Of a stretch of 64,000 bases of DNA, positions 55,657 to 64,000 are shown piece by piece. Origin of the DNA: Rhizobium sp. RU36D (GTDB lineage: Bacteria > Pseudomonadota > Alphaproteobacteria > Rhizobiales > Rhizobiaceae); the NCBI RefSeq assembly GCF_900176345.1, contig NZ_FWXU01000001.1, forward strand, positions 434,001 to 498,000. The letters run 5' to 3'. The notes under the pieces were generated by a model. The model was not told where the DNA came from, ran no database searches, and saw only the letters and a program-made list of their open reading frames with translations. The position numbers and the translations under genes are program-made. Within the stretch, counting starts at the first letter, position 1. The number at the start of each line of letters is the position of its first letter.

Positions 55657-56529
55657 ATGAGAAAGGTCACCGTCGCAGCCACGCAAATGGCCTGCAGCTG
55701 GGATATCGAGGAAAATATCACCCGGGCGGAGGACCTGGTGCGCCAGGCGGCGGCGAAGGGCGCGAATATCGCGTTGATCCAGGAACTCTTCGCCACGCCG
55801 TATTTCTGCCAGGACATGGATCCGGAATATTTTGCGCTGGCGCTGCCGCTGGAAGACAATCCGATGATCAGCCATTTCTCGGCCCTGGCAGCGGAACTCG
55901 GCGTCGTCCTGCCGATCAGCTATTTCGAGAAAGCCGGCAAGGCCTATTTCAATTCGCTGGCCGTGATCGATGCCGATGGCACGGTCCTGGGCAACTACCG
56001 CAAGAGCCATATCCCTGACGGCCCTGGCTATACCGAGAAATACTACTTCTCCCCCGGGGATACCGGCTTGAAGGTCTGGAAGACACGCTTCGGCACGATC
56101 GGCTGCGGCATCTGCTGGGACCAGTGGTTTCCCGAGGCAGCGCGCGGCATGGCGCTGATGGGCGCCGAGATGCTGCTGTACCCGACCGCGATCGGCAGCG
56201 AGCCGCAAGATCCCCTGCTCGACAGCGCGCCCCATTGGCAACGCGTGATGCAAGGGCATGCCGCAGCAAATCTGGTGCCTGTCATCGCATCCAACCGCAT
56301 CGGACGGGAAGAAGGTCGCAATGGCACATCGATCACGTTCTACGGTTCCTCCTTCATTGCCGACCAGACCGGGCTGAAGCTCCGGGAAGCCGATCGCGAT
56401 ACGGAAAGCCTGTTGGTGGAAATATTCGATCTCGACGCCATCGAGCGGCAACGCTCCGCCTGGGGGCTGTTTCGCGATCGCCGGCCCGATCTCTACGGGG
56501 TTGTGGGCTCGCTCGACGGTCAGGTCTGA
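55657..56529 (+). CDS. Carbon-nitrogen hydrolase, N-carbamoylputrescine amidase-like
   Basis: A 290-residue nitrilase-superfamily enzyme with the Glu-Lys-Cys triad visible as E43 (IQELF), K116 (NYRKSHIPDGPGY) and C153 (GICWDQWFPE). The EKYYFSPGDTG and YPTAIGSEP segments match AguB, which makes putrescine from N-carbamoylputrescine. No agmatine deiminase (aguA) is beside it, so the carbamoyl compound is likely imported or made by the neighbouring hydrolases. Eight-base-class spacing shows it is in the same operon. Confidence 0.9.
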   Translation: MRKVTVAATQMACSWDIEENITRAEDLVRQAAAKGANIALIQELFATPYFCQDMDPEYFALALPLEDNPMISHFSALAAELGVVLPISYFEKAGKAYFNSLAVIDADGTVLGNYRKSHIPDGPGYTEKYYFSPGDTGLKVWKTRFGTIGCGICWDQWFPEAARGMALMGAEMLLYPTAIGSEPQDPLLDSAPHWQRVMQGHAAANLVPVIASNRIGREEGRNGTSITFYGSSFIADQTGLKLREADRDTESLLVEIFDLDAIERQRSAWGLFRDRRPDLYGVVGSLDGQV

Positions 56530-56616
56530 CAGTCAGCTTTTCGCGACGGCAAGGGCGATGAGGAGGCGTCGACCTTGCCGGATATTAGAGTGCCGACACG
56601 GGAGGAGAACCCAGTC

Positions 56617-57426
56617 ATGCAACCCCTGAAGTTCGCCATCAATCACATGACGGCGCCCAAACTGCCGCTCGCGCAATTCCTCGATCTTGCGAAAAATCTC
56701 GGGCTTGACGCTGTCGAAATTCGCAACGATCTGACCGGCAATGCGATCCTGGATGGCACCTCGCCCAAACAAGTGCGAGCCTTGGCGACCGAACGCGGCA
56801 TCGAGATCATCTCGATCAACGCGCTGCAGCGCTTCAATGACTGGACGGACGAGCGGAAACGCGAAGCCGAAGATCTGATCGCCTATGCCAGCGAGTGTGG
56901 CGCAAAGGCCCTGGTGCTGGTGCCGAAGAATGACGGTACCGGCTTGGGTGAAATGGAGCGTCGCGACAATCTGGACATGGCACTCAACGCCCTGGCACCT
57001 CTGCTCCAGAACGCAGGGCTCATCGGCCTGGTGGAGCCGCTCGGTTTCGAGATTTGCTCCCTGCGCCTGAAAAGCGAGGCCGCCGCCGCAATCGGTAAGA
57101 TCGGTGGCGACACCTTCCGGCTAGTGCATGACACCTTCCACCATCATCTGGCGGGAGAGACTGCGGCATTCCCCGAACTGACCGGGCTCGTGCATATTTC
57201 CGGTGTCACGGATGGCTCAGTGGCTGTGTCCGAAATGCGCGATCCTCACCGCGTCCTGATCGATGCCTCGGATCGGCTCGGCAATGTCGCACAGATCAAA
57301 GCCTTGCGCGCCGCGGGCTATAATAATCATCTCTCGTTTGAGCCTTTCGCAGCCGAAGTGCACGCCCTCAGCGACCCACTTGCAGCGGTGCGGCAGAGCA
57401 TGGATTTCATCCGCGCGGCGGTCTGA
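56617..57426 (+). CDS. iolI: Xylose-isomerase-like TIM-barrel protein, IolI-type
   Basis: A 269-residue AP-endonuclease-2/xylose-isomerase-like barrel: AINHMTAPKLPLAQFLDLAKNLGLDAVEIRNDL, EIISINALQRFNDWT, LVLVPKNDG, LVEPLGFE and the metal-site HDTFHHHL. These match 2-keto-myo-inositol isomerase IolI. GGGAGGAG lies before ATG 56617; a longer frame begins 42 bases upstream. It lies between the amidase operon (87-base gap) and the inositol-type importer, fitting an inositol role. Confidence 0.85.
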   Translation: MQPLKFAINHMTAPKLPLAQFLDLAKNLGLDAVEIRNDLTGNAILDGTSPKQVRALATERGIEIISINALQRFNDWTDERKREAEDLIAYASECGAKALVLVPKNDGTGLGEMERRDNLDMALNALAPLLQNAGLIGLVEPLGFEICSLRLKSEAAAAIGKIGGDTFRLVHDTFHHHLAGETAAFPELTGLVHISGVTDGSVAVSEMRDPHRVLIDASDRLGNVAQIKALRAAGYNNHLSFEPFAAEVHALSDPLAAVRQSMDFIRAAV

Positions 57427-57550
57427 GCCAACAGGGCGAGCAGCGTTCTGCGTTACCTGGCTCGCGTGGTCTCTTCGGCCAGGGCGGCCTGTTTTGCTGT
57501 TCGTTTTGACGCAAGCATCCAAGCCGCCAGTCCCAGAGCAATTGTGACTA

Positions 57551-57568
57551 ATGGAACAAATGTTCCAT
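57551..57568. promoter_or_regulatory. Candidate IolR binding site (GGAA-N6-TTCC)
   Basis: ATGGAACAAATGTTCCAT has perfect 8-base arms around AA and contains GGAA-N6-TTCC, the motif reported for the RpiR-type inositol regulator IolR of Sinorhizobium meliloti. It lies about 244 bases upstream of the inositol-type binding-protein gene and just after the iolI-like gene. An iolR gene is not in the window. Confidence 0.6.
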
Positions 57569-57623
57569 ATGGATCTGGCGCAGCAGCGTCAGCATCGCGA
57601 CAATTCGGCGCTTTTCCATAATT

Positions 57624-57677
57624 TTTATTCCAATCGCTCGCCAGCGCGTTGACGCGCCCGCCAAAAAATGGAATAAA
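57624..57677. promoter_or_regulatory. Widely spaced inverted repeat upstream of the inositol importer
   Basis: TTTATTCCA (57624-57632) and TGGAATAAA (57669-57677) are perfect 9-base inverted copies separated by 36 bases. Each resembles half of the GGAA...TTCC site upstream, so they may be weak IolR half-sites or a looping pair. Function unproven. Confidence 0.35.
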
Positions 57678-57811
57678 TTATCTGCATTTTGAGAGCGGCG
57701 GTCTGTTTGTTCCGTTTCCTCTCACGCGTTGGAGGCGTGAAAATGCGCGATCGGCGTTCAGGTCGATCTCCGGGAAACCTGGTGGACCGGACACCATCTG
57801 AGGAGGAAGTC

Positions 57812-58741
57812 ATGAAGAAATTTATCCTGGGCGCTGCCATGTCCGTGATGCTGAGCACGGCCGCTCATGCGGAGACGATCGGCGTGTCGATGGCGCTGTT
57901 CGACGACAACTTTCTGACCGTTCTGCGCAACGGCATGCAGGACTATGCCAAGACCGTGCCCGGCGTCACGCTGCAGGTCGAGGACGCACAGAACGACGTG
58001 GCCAAGCAGCAGAGCCAGATCCAGAACTTTATCGCCGCCGGCGTGGACGCAATCATCGTCAACCCCGTCGACACGGATGCGACCGCAGCCATGTCGAAGA
58101 TCGCTGCCGATGCCGGCATTCCGCTGGTCTACGTCAATCGCGAGCCGATCAACGTCAATGAGCTGCCGGAGAAGCAGTCATTCGTCGCGTCTGAAGAAAT
58201 CGTCGCCGGCACGCTCCAGGCCAAGGAAGTTTGCCGCCTGCTGGGTGGCAAGGGCAACGCCGTGGTCATGATGGGTGAATTGTCCAACCAGGGCGCGCGC
58301 ATGCGCACCAAGGCCGTGCATGACGTGTTTGCCACCCCCGAATGCAGCGGCATCAAGATTGTAGAAGAGCAGACCGCCAACTGGCAGCGCACCCAGGGTG
58401 CCGACCTCGTGACCAACTGGCTGTCCAGCGGCATCGAGTTTGACGCCGTGATCGCCAACAACGACGAAATGGCCATCGGCGCCGTCCAGGCGCTGAAGGC
58501 GGCTGGCCGCAAGATGGATTCCGTCGTGGTCGGCGGCGTGGACGCCACCCAGGACGCCCTGGCCGCCATGGCCGCTGGCGATATGGACGTCACCGTCTTC
58601 CAGAACGCAGCCGGCCAGGGCAAGGGGGCACTCGATGCTGCCTTGAAGCTGGTGAAGGGTGAGAAGGTCGAGAAGAAGGTCTACATTCCCTTCGAACTCG
58701 TCACCCCGGCCAACCTCAAGGACTACCAGGCCAAGAACTGA
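57812..58741 (+). CDS. Periplasmic sugar-binding protein, inositol type (IbpA-like)
   Basis: A 309-residue type I binding protein: signal peptide of about 20 residues ending AAHA, mature [64 protein letters not shown] and the [10 protein letters not shown] segment. These fit myo-inositol-binding proteins. GAGGAGGAAG before ATG 57812 fixes the start. It comes first in a three-gene ABC importer operon and is followed by a very stable hairpin. Confidence 0.92.
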   Translation: MKKFILGAAMSVMLSTAAHAETIGVSMALFDDNFLTVLRNGMQDYAKTVPGVTLQVEDAQNDVAKQQSQIQNFIAAGVDAIIVNPVDTDATAAMSKIAADAGIPLVYVNREPINVNELPEKQSFVASEEIVAGTLQAKEVCRLLGGKGNAVVMMGELSNQGARMRTKAVHDVFATPECSGIKIVEEQTANWQRTQGADLVTNWLSSGIEFDAVIANNDEMAIGAVQALKAAGRKMDSVVVGGVDATQDALAAMAAGDMDVTVFQNAAGQGKGALDAALKLVKGEKVEKKVYIPFELVTPANLKDYQAKN

Positions 58742-58758
58742 CGTTAGTCGCCAGGCGA

Positions 58759-58784
58759 GCGGATGCGGCATCGGCCGCATCCGC
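58759..58784 (+). other. Strong stem-loop after the inositol-binding-protein gene
   Basis: GCGGATGCGGC pairs perfectly with GCCGCATCCGC (11 base pairs) around an ATCG loop, 17 bases after the stop. No T tract. The longest perfect intercistronic stem seen in the window. Confidence 0.7.
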
Positions 58785-58815
58785 AGCCATTGGCATTGTC
58801 CAGGGAGTCGACGCG

Positions 58816-60354
58816 ATGGTCAGCCCATCCACCATGGCTGCGGTGCGCAAGAGCGGCGCCATACCGAATGCCGAATATTTGCTGAGCGCCGAAGGCGTGC
58901 GCAAGGAATTTCCGGGCGTCGTGGCGCTTGATGATGTCACCTTCAGGCTGAAGCGCGGCAGCGTGCATGCCCTGATGGGTGAAAATGGCGCCGGCAAATC
59001 GACCCTCATGAAAATCCTGGCCGGCATCTACCAGCCGGACAAGGGCCGCGTGCAGTTGAAGGGCGTCGATATCCGTCTTACATCGCCGCTGGATGCGCTC
59101 GAAAACGGCATCGCCATGATCCATCAGGAACTGAACCTGATGGCCTATATGACGGTCGCCGAGAATATCTGGATCCGCCGCGAGCCGCTGACCCGTTTCG
59201 GCTTTGTCGATCACGCGGAAATGCGCCGCAAGACCACGGCCCTGTTCGAGCGGCTGAACATCTCCATCGACCCGGAAACCAACGTCGGCGATCTCTCGGT
59301 TGCCAACAGACAGATGGTCGAGATCGCCAAGGCGGTTTCCTACGAGTCCGACGTGCTGATCATGGACGAGCCGACATCGGCGCTCACCGAGCGCGAGGTC
59401 GAGCACCTGTTCCAGATCATCAGGGGCCTGAGGGACCAGGGCATCGGCATCGTCTACATCACCCACAAGATGAACGAGCTGTTCGAGATCGCCGACGAGT
59501 TCTCGGTGTTCCGCGACGGCAAGTATATCGCCACCCATGCCTCGAGCGAGGTGACCCGCGACGACATCATCAGAATGATGGTCGGCCGCGAGATCACCCA
59601 GATGTTTCCCAAGGAGGAAGTGCCGCTCGGCAAGACAGTGCTTTCCGTCAAGAACCTGACCCTGAACGGCGTCTTCCGCGACGTGTCCTTCGAGGTGCGC
59701 GCAGGCGAGATCCTGGGCGTCGCAGGCCTCGTCGGCTCCGGCCGCTCGAATGTCGCGGAAACCTTGTTCGGCGTTACCCCTGCCTCTTCGGGCACCATCG
59801 AGATCGATGGGAAGCCTGTCGCAATCTCCAGCCCGACGGAAGCGATCCGCAACCGCATGGCCTTCCTGACGGAGGACCGCAAGGAAACCGGCTGCCTGCT
59901 GGTGCTGGATGTGCTGGAAAACATGCAGCTCGCCGTGCTCCAGGACCGCTATGTCAGACATGGCTTCGTGCAGGCCCGCGAGATTGAAGAACAATGCGAG
60001 GAGATGTGCCGCAAGCTCAGGGTGAAGACCCCGAGCCTCAACGAGAGGATCGAAAACCTCTCCGGTGGCAACCAGCAGAAGGCCCTGATCGGGCGCTGGA
60101 TGCTGACCAATCCGCGCATCCTGATCCTCGATGAGCCGACACGCGGCATCGATGTTGGAGCCAAGGCGGAGATCCATCGCCTGGTCTGCGAGATGACCAG
60201 AAACGGCGTCGCCGTCATCATGATCTCCTCCGAAATGCCGGAGGTGCTGGGCATGAGCGACCGCATCATGGTCATGCATGAAGGCCGCGTTACCGGTTTT
60301 CTCGACCGCGCAGAAGCCACACAGATAAAGGTCATGGATCTGGCGTCGCGCTGA
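58816..60354 (+). CDS. Inositol-type ABC transporter ATP-binding protein (IatA-like)
   Basis: A 512-residue two-cassette ATPase with a short N-terminal extension ([14 protein letters not shown]). First cassette: [29 protein letters not shown]. Second: [38 protein letters not shown] lies seven bases before ATG 58816; an in-frame ATG at 58834 is possible. Works with the permease at 60378 and binding protein at 57812. Confidence 0.92.
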   Translation: MVSPSTMAAVRKSGAIPNAEYLLSAEGVRKEFPGVVALDDVTFRLKRGSVHALMGENGAGKSTLMKILAGIYQPDKGRVQLKGVDIRLTSPLDALENGIAMIHQELNLMAYMTVAENIWIRREPLTRFGFVDHAEMRRKTTALFERLNISIDPETNVGDLSVANRQMVEIAKAVSYESDVLIMDEPTSALTEREVEHLFQIIRGLRDQGIGIVYITHKMNELFEIADEFSVFRDGKYIATHASSEVTRDDIIRMMVGREITQMFPKEEVPLGKTVLSVKNLTLNGVFRDVSFEVRAGEILGVAGLVGSGRSNVAETLFGVTPASSGTIEIDGKPVAISSPTEAIRNRMAFLTEDRKETGCLLVLDVLENMQLAVLQDRYVRHGFVQAREIEEQCEEMCRKLRVKTPSLNERIENLSGGNQQKALIGRWMLTNPRILILDEPTRGIDVGAKAEIHRLVCEMTRNGVAVIMISSEMPEVLGMSDRIMVMHEGRVTGFLDRAEATQIKVMDLASR

Positions 60355-60377
60355 TCCATAACCGCAGGGAGGAATAT

Positions 60378-61406
60378 ATGAGCAGCGAAACAGCGGCCAA
60401 GACGAAGGTCGACATGCGCGCGCCGCAGCCCCATCGGCGGCTTCCGCCGGAGGCCAACATCTTCTTCGTGCTGATCGGAATTGCCCTGGTCTACGAAATC
60501 CTGGGATGGCTCTTCATCGGCCAGAGCTTTCTGTTCAACCAGCAGCGCCTGACCATCATGATCCTGCAGGTCTCGGTCATCGGCATCATTGCCGTTGGTG
60601 TCACGCAGGTCATCATCACAGGCGGCATCGACCTGTCATCGGGATCGGTGGTCGGCATGACGGCCATGTTCTCGGCAAGCGTCGCCCAGGCCTCCACATG
60701 GCCGCGCGCGCTGTATCCGGGCCTGACCGACCTACCCTTCTTCATCCCGATCTTCGTCGGCATCGCCGTCGGCCTGCTGGCCGGCTATATCAACGGGCAA
60801 TTGATTGCCCGCACCAAGATCCCGCCGTTCATCGCTACGCTCGGCATGATGGTCACCGCGCGCGGCATCTCCAAATGGTATACGAAGGGACAGCCGGTTT
60901 CCGGCCTTACCGACCAGTTCAACTTCATCGGCACCGGCATCTGGCCTGTCGTCGTCTTCCTGGTTGTCGCGGCCATCTTCCACGTGGCGCTGCGGTATAC
61001 CCGCTATGGCAAGTTCACCTATGCCATCGGCGCCAATGTGCAGGCGGCACGGGTATCCGGCATCAATGTCGAAAGCCATCTGATCAAGGTCTATGCCATC
61101 GCCGGCATGCTGGCGGGCTTGGCAGGCGTCGTCACCGCGGCCCGTGCCCAGACGGCTCAGTCAGGCATGGGCGTGATGTACGAACTCGACGCCATCGCAG
61201 CTGCAGTTATCGGCGGAACCTCCTTGGCCGGCGGCGCAGGCCGCATCACCGGCACAGTCATCGGCACCATCATCCTTGGCGTCATGACCTCGGGCTTCAC
61301 GTTCCTGCGGGTAGACGCCTACTACCAGGAAATCGTCAAGGGCATGATCATCGTCGCGGCCGTCATTACCGACGTCTACCGGCAGAAGAAGCGAACCAAG
61401 AAATAA
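60378..61406 (+). CDS. Inositol-type ABC transporter permease (IatP-like)
   Basis: A 342-residue membrane protein: about 30 hydrophilic residues, then about ten hydrophobic segments, with [44 protein letters not shown] and [23 protein letters not shown]. The KWYTKGQP(V)SGL loop is typical of inositol permeases. GGGAGGAA before the ATG. Terminator at 61432. Confidence 0.92.
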   Translation: MSSETAAKTKVDMRAPQPHRRLPPEANIFFVLIGIALVYEILGWLFIGQSFLFNQQRLTIMILQVSVIGIIAVGVTQVIITGGIDLSSGSVVGMTAMFSASVAQASTWPRALYPGLTDLPFFIPIFVGIAVGLLAGYINGQLIARTKIPPFIATLGMMVTARGISKWYTKGQPVSGLTDQFNFIGTGIWPVVVFLVVAAIFHVALRYTRYGKFTYAIGANVQAARVSGINVESHLIKVYAIAGMLAGLAGVVTAARAQTAQSGMGVMYELDAIAAAVIGGTSLAGGAGRITGTVIGTIILGVMTSGFTFLRVDAYYQEIVKGMIIVAAVITDVYRQKKRTKK

Positions 61407-61431
61407 CAATAACCTCCCTTCCTCACCGACT

Positions 61432-61456
61432 GGCGGCGCCCCGGCGCCGCCATTTT
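61432..61456 (+). terminator. Terminator of the inositol importer operon
   Basis: GGCGGCGCC and GGCGCCGCC face each other around CC (the inner pairs open to form the loop), followed by ATTTTC. Located 25 bases after the permease stop and 20 bases before the converging DUF3833 gene. Confidence 0.75.
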
Positions 61457-61476
61457 CGTTGGGGGAGACCCGTGGA

Positions 61477-61971
61477 CTACCGGCTGAACTCAACCGTTGT
61501 CTTGGCGACGGGCAGGCCGAACTTGGTGACCCAGGCGGTGTTCAGAACCGTGCCATCCTTGCGCAGCACCATCGTGTCGTAGAACCGCACCTTATTGGCT
61601 TGCTTGGCGGAATCGAGATAGACGAGATACGTGAACTTCGCCGTGTCGCCTTCGATCGTGACCTTGGTCTCCCCGATCACATCTTCCCGGGTGCCGCTGT
61701 AGCGGCCGGGACCGGTCTTGACGAAGCGCCAGGTCTTGCGGTCGCGCGTGCCATCATCAAACACGAAGTCCTCGCGCAACGTCAGCATGCGCCCATCCCA
61801 GGTGCCGGTGAGGTCAACGGAAAACTTCCGCTTCACGCCGTTGATGGCGCTGAAGCTGCCGACCGCCTTCGTCTTTCCAGCAAAATAGCTTTCAAAGGTG
61901 AATTCCTTCGCCCCGGCCTGGCTGGTGAGGCTGAGTGAGAGGCCCAACAGGGCCGCTGCCAACTTGATCAT
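61477..61971 (-). CDS. DUF3833-family exported protein
   Basis: A 164-residue protein with a signal peptide (MIKLAAALLGLSLSLTSQAGA). There is no lipobox cysteine, unlike many relatives annotated as lipoproteins. The mature part KEFTFESYFAGKTKAVGSFSAINGVKRKFSVDLTGTWDG is characteristic of DUF3833, a beta-rich periplasmic fold of unknown function. It is a single gene converging on the inositol operon; no functional link is evident. Confidence 0.8.
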   Translation of the reverse strand: MIKLAAALLGLSLSLTSQAGAKEFTFESYFAGKTKAVGSFSAINGVKRKFSVDLTGTWDGRMLTLREDFVFDDGTRDRKTWRFVKTGPGRYSGTREDVIGETKVTIEGDTAKFTYLVYLDSAKQANKVRFYDTMVLRKDGTVLNTAWVTKFGLPVAKTTVEFSR

Positions 61972-62164
61972 CGCTCCATCTCCATTGCGTGCGTTTTGGC
62001 CTCTCTACGCAACGGCTCTGGAACTGGATTGGCCGCGGCGCAGCAAAAGCGCGCGGACTTGTCTTCCGTCAAGAATGACTGGTTTCTGCACAACGAAATG
62101 CGCAAATCGCGACGCCGGAACGCCCGTCGCAATAGCGAGAGATAGCGATGGGCTTTAGGTCATG

Positions 62165-63277
62165 TCAGACATCGATCCAGCGCCGCTCCACGAAGGAACG
62201 CGCCATGGCATGCACGCTCTGCTCGATGCGCAGACCCTGCTGGAAATCGATCACATGGGCGCTTTCACCCTGGATTGCCCCGATCAACTCGCGGCATTCG
62301 ATGATCTTGAGATCATTGAAACCCAGGCCATGTCCGGGTGCCGGAATGAAGCGGTCGTAAGGCTTGTGCGCCGGTGCCGTCAGCACCCTTGCAAATCCCT
62401 GCTCGGTGGAGCGTCCGCTCGCCTGATAGAGTTCAAACTCGTTCATGCGCTCCTGGTCGAAAAGGATCGCCCCCTTGGAGCCGTAGATCTGCAGAGCGAT
62501 GCGGCTCTTGCGCCCCCAGGCGGAGCGGTTCGCCATCAGCACCGCGGACACGCCCCCTTCGAGCCGCATCAGCACGGAGGCCAGGTCATGGTTCTCGACC
62601 TTGCGGGCTCCGCCCGCGGCGGTCGGTCGTTCGGCATAGGGTTTGGCCATGTCGGCAATCACAGACTTCGGATGACCGAAGAGGACCGAGAGCAGCGACA
62701 AGGGATGAACGGCAAAATCATCGAGTGCGCCATAACCGGACGACGCCTCGCTCTTCCAGTAGAACAGGGCCTGGGGATCGGCCATGAAGTCCTCGTCCAT
62801 CTCGACGCGGACATGGTTGACGGCGCCGATCGCCCCTTCCTGGATCAGTGTCCTGATATGCCGGATGACGGGGTTCTGGATGTAGTTGTAGCCCATGACG
62901 GCCACCTTGCCGGCCCGCCGTGCGGCAGCGGCCATGCGCTCGGCATCGACAAGCGCCGGCGCCATCGGCTTTTCGCACCAGACATGCTTTCCGGCCTCAA
63001 GCGCCGCAACCGCCATTTCCGCATGGAAGGCATTGGGCGTGGTCACAGAGATCACGTCGATGTCGGGATCATCAAGGAGATCGCGCCAGTTGCCGGTGGA
63101 TTTCGCAAAGCCGAGCTCCGCCGCCTTGCGGGTTGCGGTTTCCGCATCCACCTCCGCCAGTGAGACGAGGCGAGGCCGGGCGACGTCACCAAAGGTGCTG
63201 GCAACGCCATTCCAGGCCAGCGCATGGCATTTTCCCATATAGCCGGTCCCGATGAGACCGATACCAAGTCCCGACAT
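62165..63277 (-). CDS. Gfo/Idh/MocA-family dehydrogenase, probably inositol-related
   Basis: A 370-residue NAD(P)-dependent oxidoreductase: GLIGTGYMGKCHALAWN cofactor motif, VSVTTPNAFHAEMAVAALEAGKHVWCEKPMAP with the conserved Lys, and GALDDFAVHPLSLLSVLFGHP. It lies 24 bases downstream of iolB on the same strand, so it probably oxidises an inositol isomer (scyllo- or chiro-inositol) or an inositol-derived sugar. GGAGGGG before the ATG supports the start. The 193-base gap to DUF3833 shows no gene. Confidence 0.85.
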   Translation of the reverse strand: MSGLGIGLIGTGYMGKCHALAWNGVASTFGDVARPRLVSLAEVDAETATRKAAELGFAKSTGNWRDLLDDPDIDVISVTTPNAFHAEMAVAALEAGKHVWCEKPMAPALVDAERMAAAARRAGKVAVMGYNYIQNPVIRHIRTLIQEGAIGAVNHVRVEMDEDFMADPQALFYWKSEASSGYGALDDFAVHPLSLLSVLFGHPKSVIADMAKPYAERPTAAGGARKVENHDLASVLMRLEGGVSAVLMANRSAWGRKSRIALQIYGSKGAILFDQERMNEFELYQASGRSTEQGFARVLTAPAHKPYDRFIPAPGHGLGFNDLKIIECRELIGAIQGESAHVIDFQQGLRIEQSVHAMARSFVERRWIDV

Positions 63278-63301
63278 GCTCCCCTCCTAAGGTCTTTCAG
63301 T

Positions 63302-64000
63302 CTATGTTTGTGGATTGTCCCGGCGGAAGATCCAGTCGTGATCAGGATGGTTCTGGAACCGCCATTTGCGCAGCGGCCCGGCCATGACATTCAGGTAATA
63401 CATGTCGTAGCCATAGGGCGCGCCGCAGGGATGATGGCCTTTCGGCACCAGCACCACGTCGCCATCGGACACGGCCATGGTCTCGTCCAGCGACCCATCC
63501 TCCGTGAACACCCGCTGGAAGCCGAAGCCCTGGGCGGGGTTGAGCCGGTGGTAATAACTCTCCTCCAGATAGGTCATCTCGGGAAAGCGATCCTCGTCGT
63601 GGCGATGCGGCGGATAGGACGACCAGTTGCCCGAGGGCGTGAAGACTTCCGTCACCAGCAGGCTGTCGGCCACATCGCGCTCTTCCATCGCGATGGGGAA
63701 AATGTAGCGCGTATTGGCGCCCTGCCCGCGCTGGGTGAGCGCAATACCGGAAGGACCGATGACGGTCGCTTCGCGGCCGGGCATGGCCGGCGCCGTGCAG
63801 ACCGCCAGTGTGCAGTCGGTGGTCGCGTTTGCAGACCATGAGGCCCCGGCGGGAATATAGACGCAGTGCGGCGGCTTCTGCTCGAACACGTTCATGCGGT
63901 CGCCGAGTTCGCCGAACACCTTGCCGCCGCCTTCGATTTCCGCCTTGCCCTCCACCAGCACCAGGATCACTTCCGTGTCACCGGTTGCCTCGGCAGCGCT
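63302..64000 (-). CDS. iolB: 5-deoxy-glucuronate isomerase IolB (3' part, runs off right edge)
   Basis: The last 232 residues of IolB, a bicupin isomerase converting 5-deoxyglucuronate to 2-deoxy-5-keto-gluconate in inositol breakdown. Diagnostic segments: NVFEQKPPHCVYIPAGASW, RYIFPIAMEERDVADSLLVTEVFTPSGNWSSYPPHRHDE, YLEESYYHRLNPAQGFGFQRVF and VPKGHHPCGAPYGYDMYYLNVMAGP. The N-terminal part, about 35-40 residues, lies beyond the window. Upstream iol genes (C, D, E) would be expected to the right. Confidence 0.95.
   Translation of the reverse strand, partial: SAAEATGDTEVILVLVEGKAEIEGGGKVFGELGDRMNVFEQKPPHCVYIPAGASWSANATTDCTLAVCTAPAMPGREATVIGPSGIALTQRGQGANTRYIFPIAMEERDVADSLLVTEVFTPSGNWSSYPPHRHDEDRFPEMTYLEESYYHRLNPAQGFGFQRVFTEDGSLDETMAVSDGDVVLVPKGHHPCGAPYGYDMYYLNVMAGPLRKWRFQNHPDHDWIFRRDNPQT

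Larger units (their letters stand above)
57427..57811. other. 385-base intergenic region with promoter signals
   Basis: No convincing gene. The stretch is AT-rich between 57540 and 57720 against a GC-rich background. It contains a GGAA-N6-TTCC site (57551-57568), a widely spaced inverted repeat (57624-57632 with 57669-57677) and AT-rich candidates for -10 elements around 57670-57682. It ends in a strong GAGGAGGA before the binding-protein ATG. It is the control region of the inositol importer. Confidence 0.7.

Overview
The window looks like a chromosome or chromid segment of a Rhizobiaceae alphaproteobacterium (Agrobacterium/Rhizobium group). The main evidence is a gbpR - chvE - gguA - gguB - gguC block, a hallmark of that family. 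High GC content, rhizobial-type inositol genes and many GntR/LysR/IclR-controlled sugar operons agree with this. I saw no rRNA, tRNA, insertion sequence, phage, plasmid-transfer gene or CRISPR array. Almost all genes serve uptake and breakdown of plant-derived compounds.

Layout. (1) 1-1620: the start of a polyamine-type ABC ATPase gene, leaving the left edge, divergent from a GntR regulator. (2) 1666-11165: an IclR regulator divergent from an operon that reads as a complete non-phosphorylating L-fucose route: two SDR dehydrogenases, a lactonase, an FAH-family hydrolase and a sugar ABC importer, with a UxaA-type dehydratase in the place normally held by an enolase-family fuconate dehydratase. 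(3) 11194-23232: gbpR, then chvE-gguABC, followed by enzymes for oxidative L-arabinose and D-galactose breakdown (sugar acid dehydratase, aldose 1-dehydrogenase, semialdehyde dehydrogenase, KDGal kinase, KDPGal aldolase). (4) 23257-27997: glycogen debranching enzyme, an SDR, an MgtC-type membrane protein and small stress- or envelope-like proteins. (5) 28090-45538: a large pectin/galacturonate region. It has an ABC importer with cytoplasmic GH28 and GH105 hydrolases, an AraC regulator, kdgK with a GntR regulator, then uxaC, a TRAP transporter, kdgF, kduI, kduD and a fructuronate reductase. (6) 45630-47827: a LysR regulator divergent from glutaryl-CoA dehydrogenase. (7) 47864-56529: a GntR regulator divergent from a polyamine-type ABC importer co-transcribed with three hydrolases (beta-lactamase-fold, amidohydrolase, carbamoylputrescine-amidase-like). 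It looks like a pathway for an amide- or carbamoyl-linked amine whose exact substrate is unknown. (8) 56617-64000: inositol genes: an IolI-like isomerase, an inositol-type ABC importer, a Gfo/Idh dehydrogenase and the 3' part of iolB running off the right edge.

How it works together. Six complete uptake systems (five ABC, one TRAP) each sit next to the enzymes that consume the imported compound, and most modules have their own local regulator. ChvE, known in Agrobacterium to sense sugars and sugar acids for virulence induction, lies about 15 kb from the pectin genes that could release or consume such sugar acids.

A recurring architectural signal is a strong GC-rich stem-loop directly after every one of the six solute-binding-protein genes; only the one after chvE has a T tract. 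Several candidate operators (perfect inverted repeats) lie in the divergent promoter regions, including a GGAA-N6-TTCC site upstream of the inositol transporter that matches the known rhizobial IolR motif.
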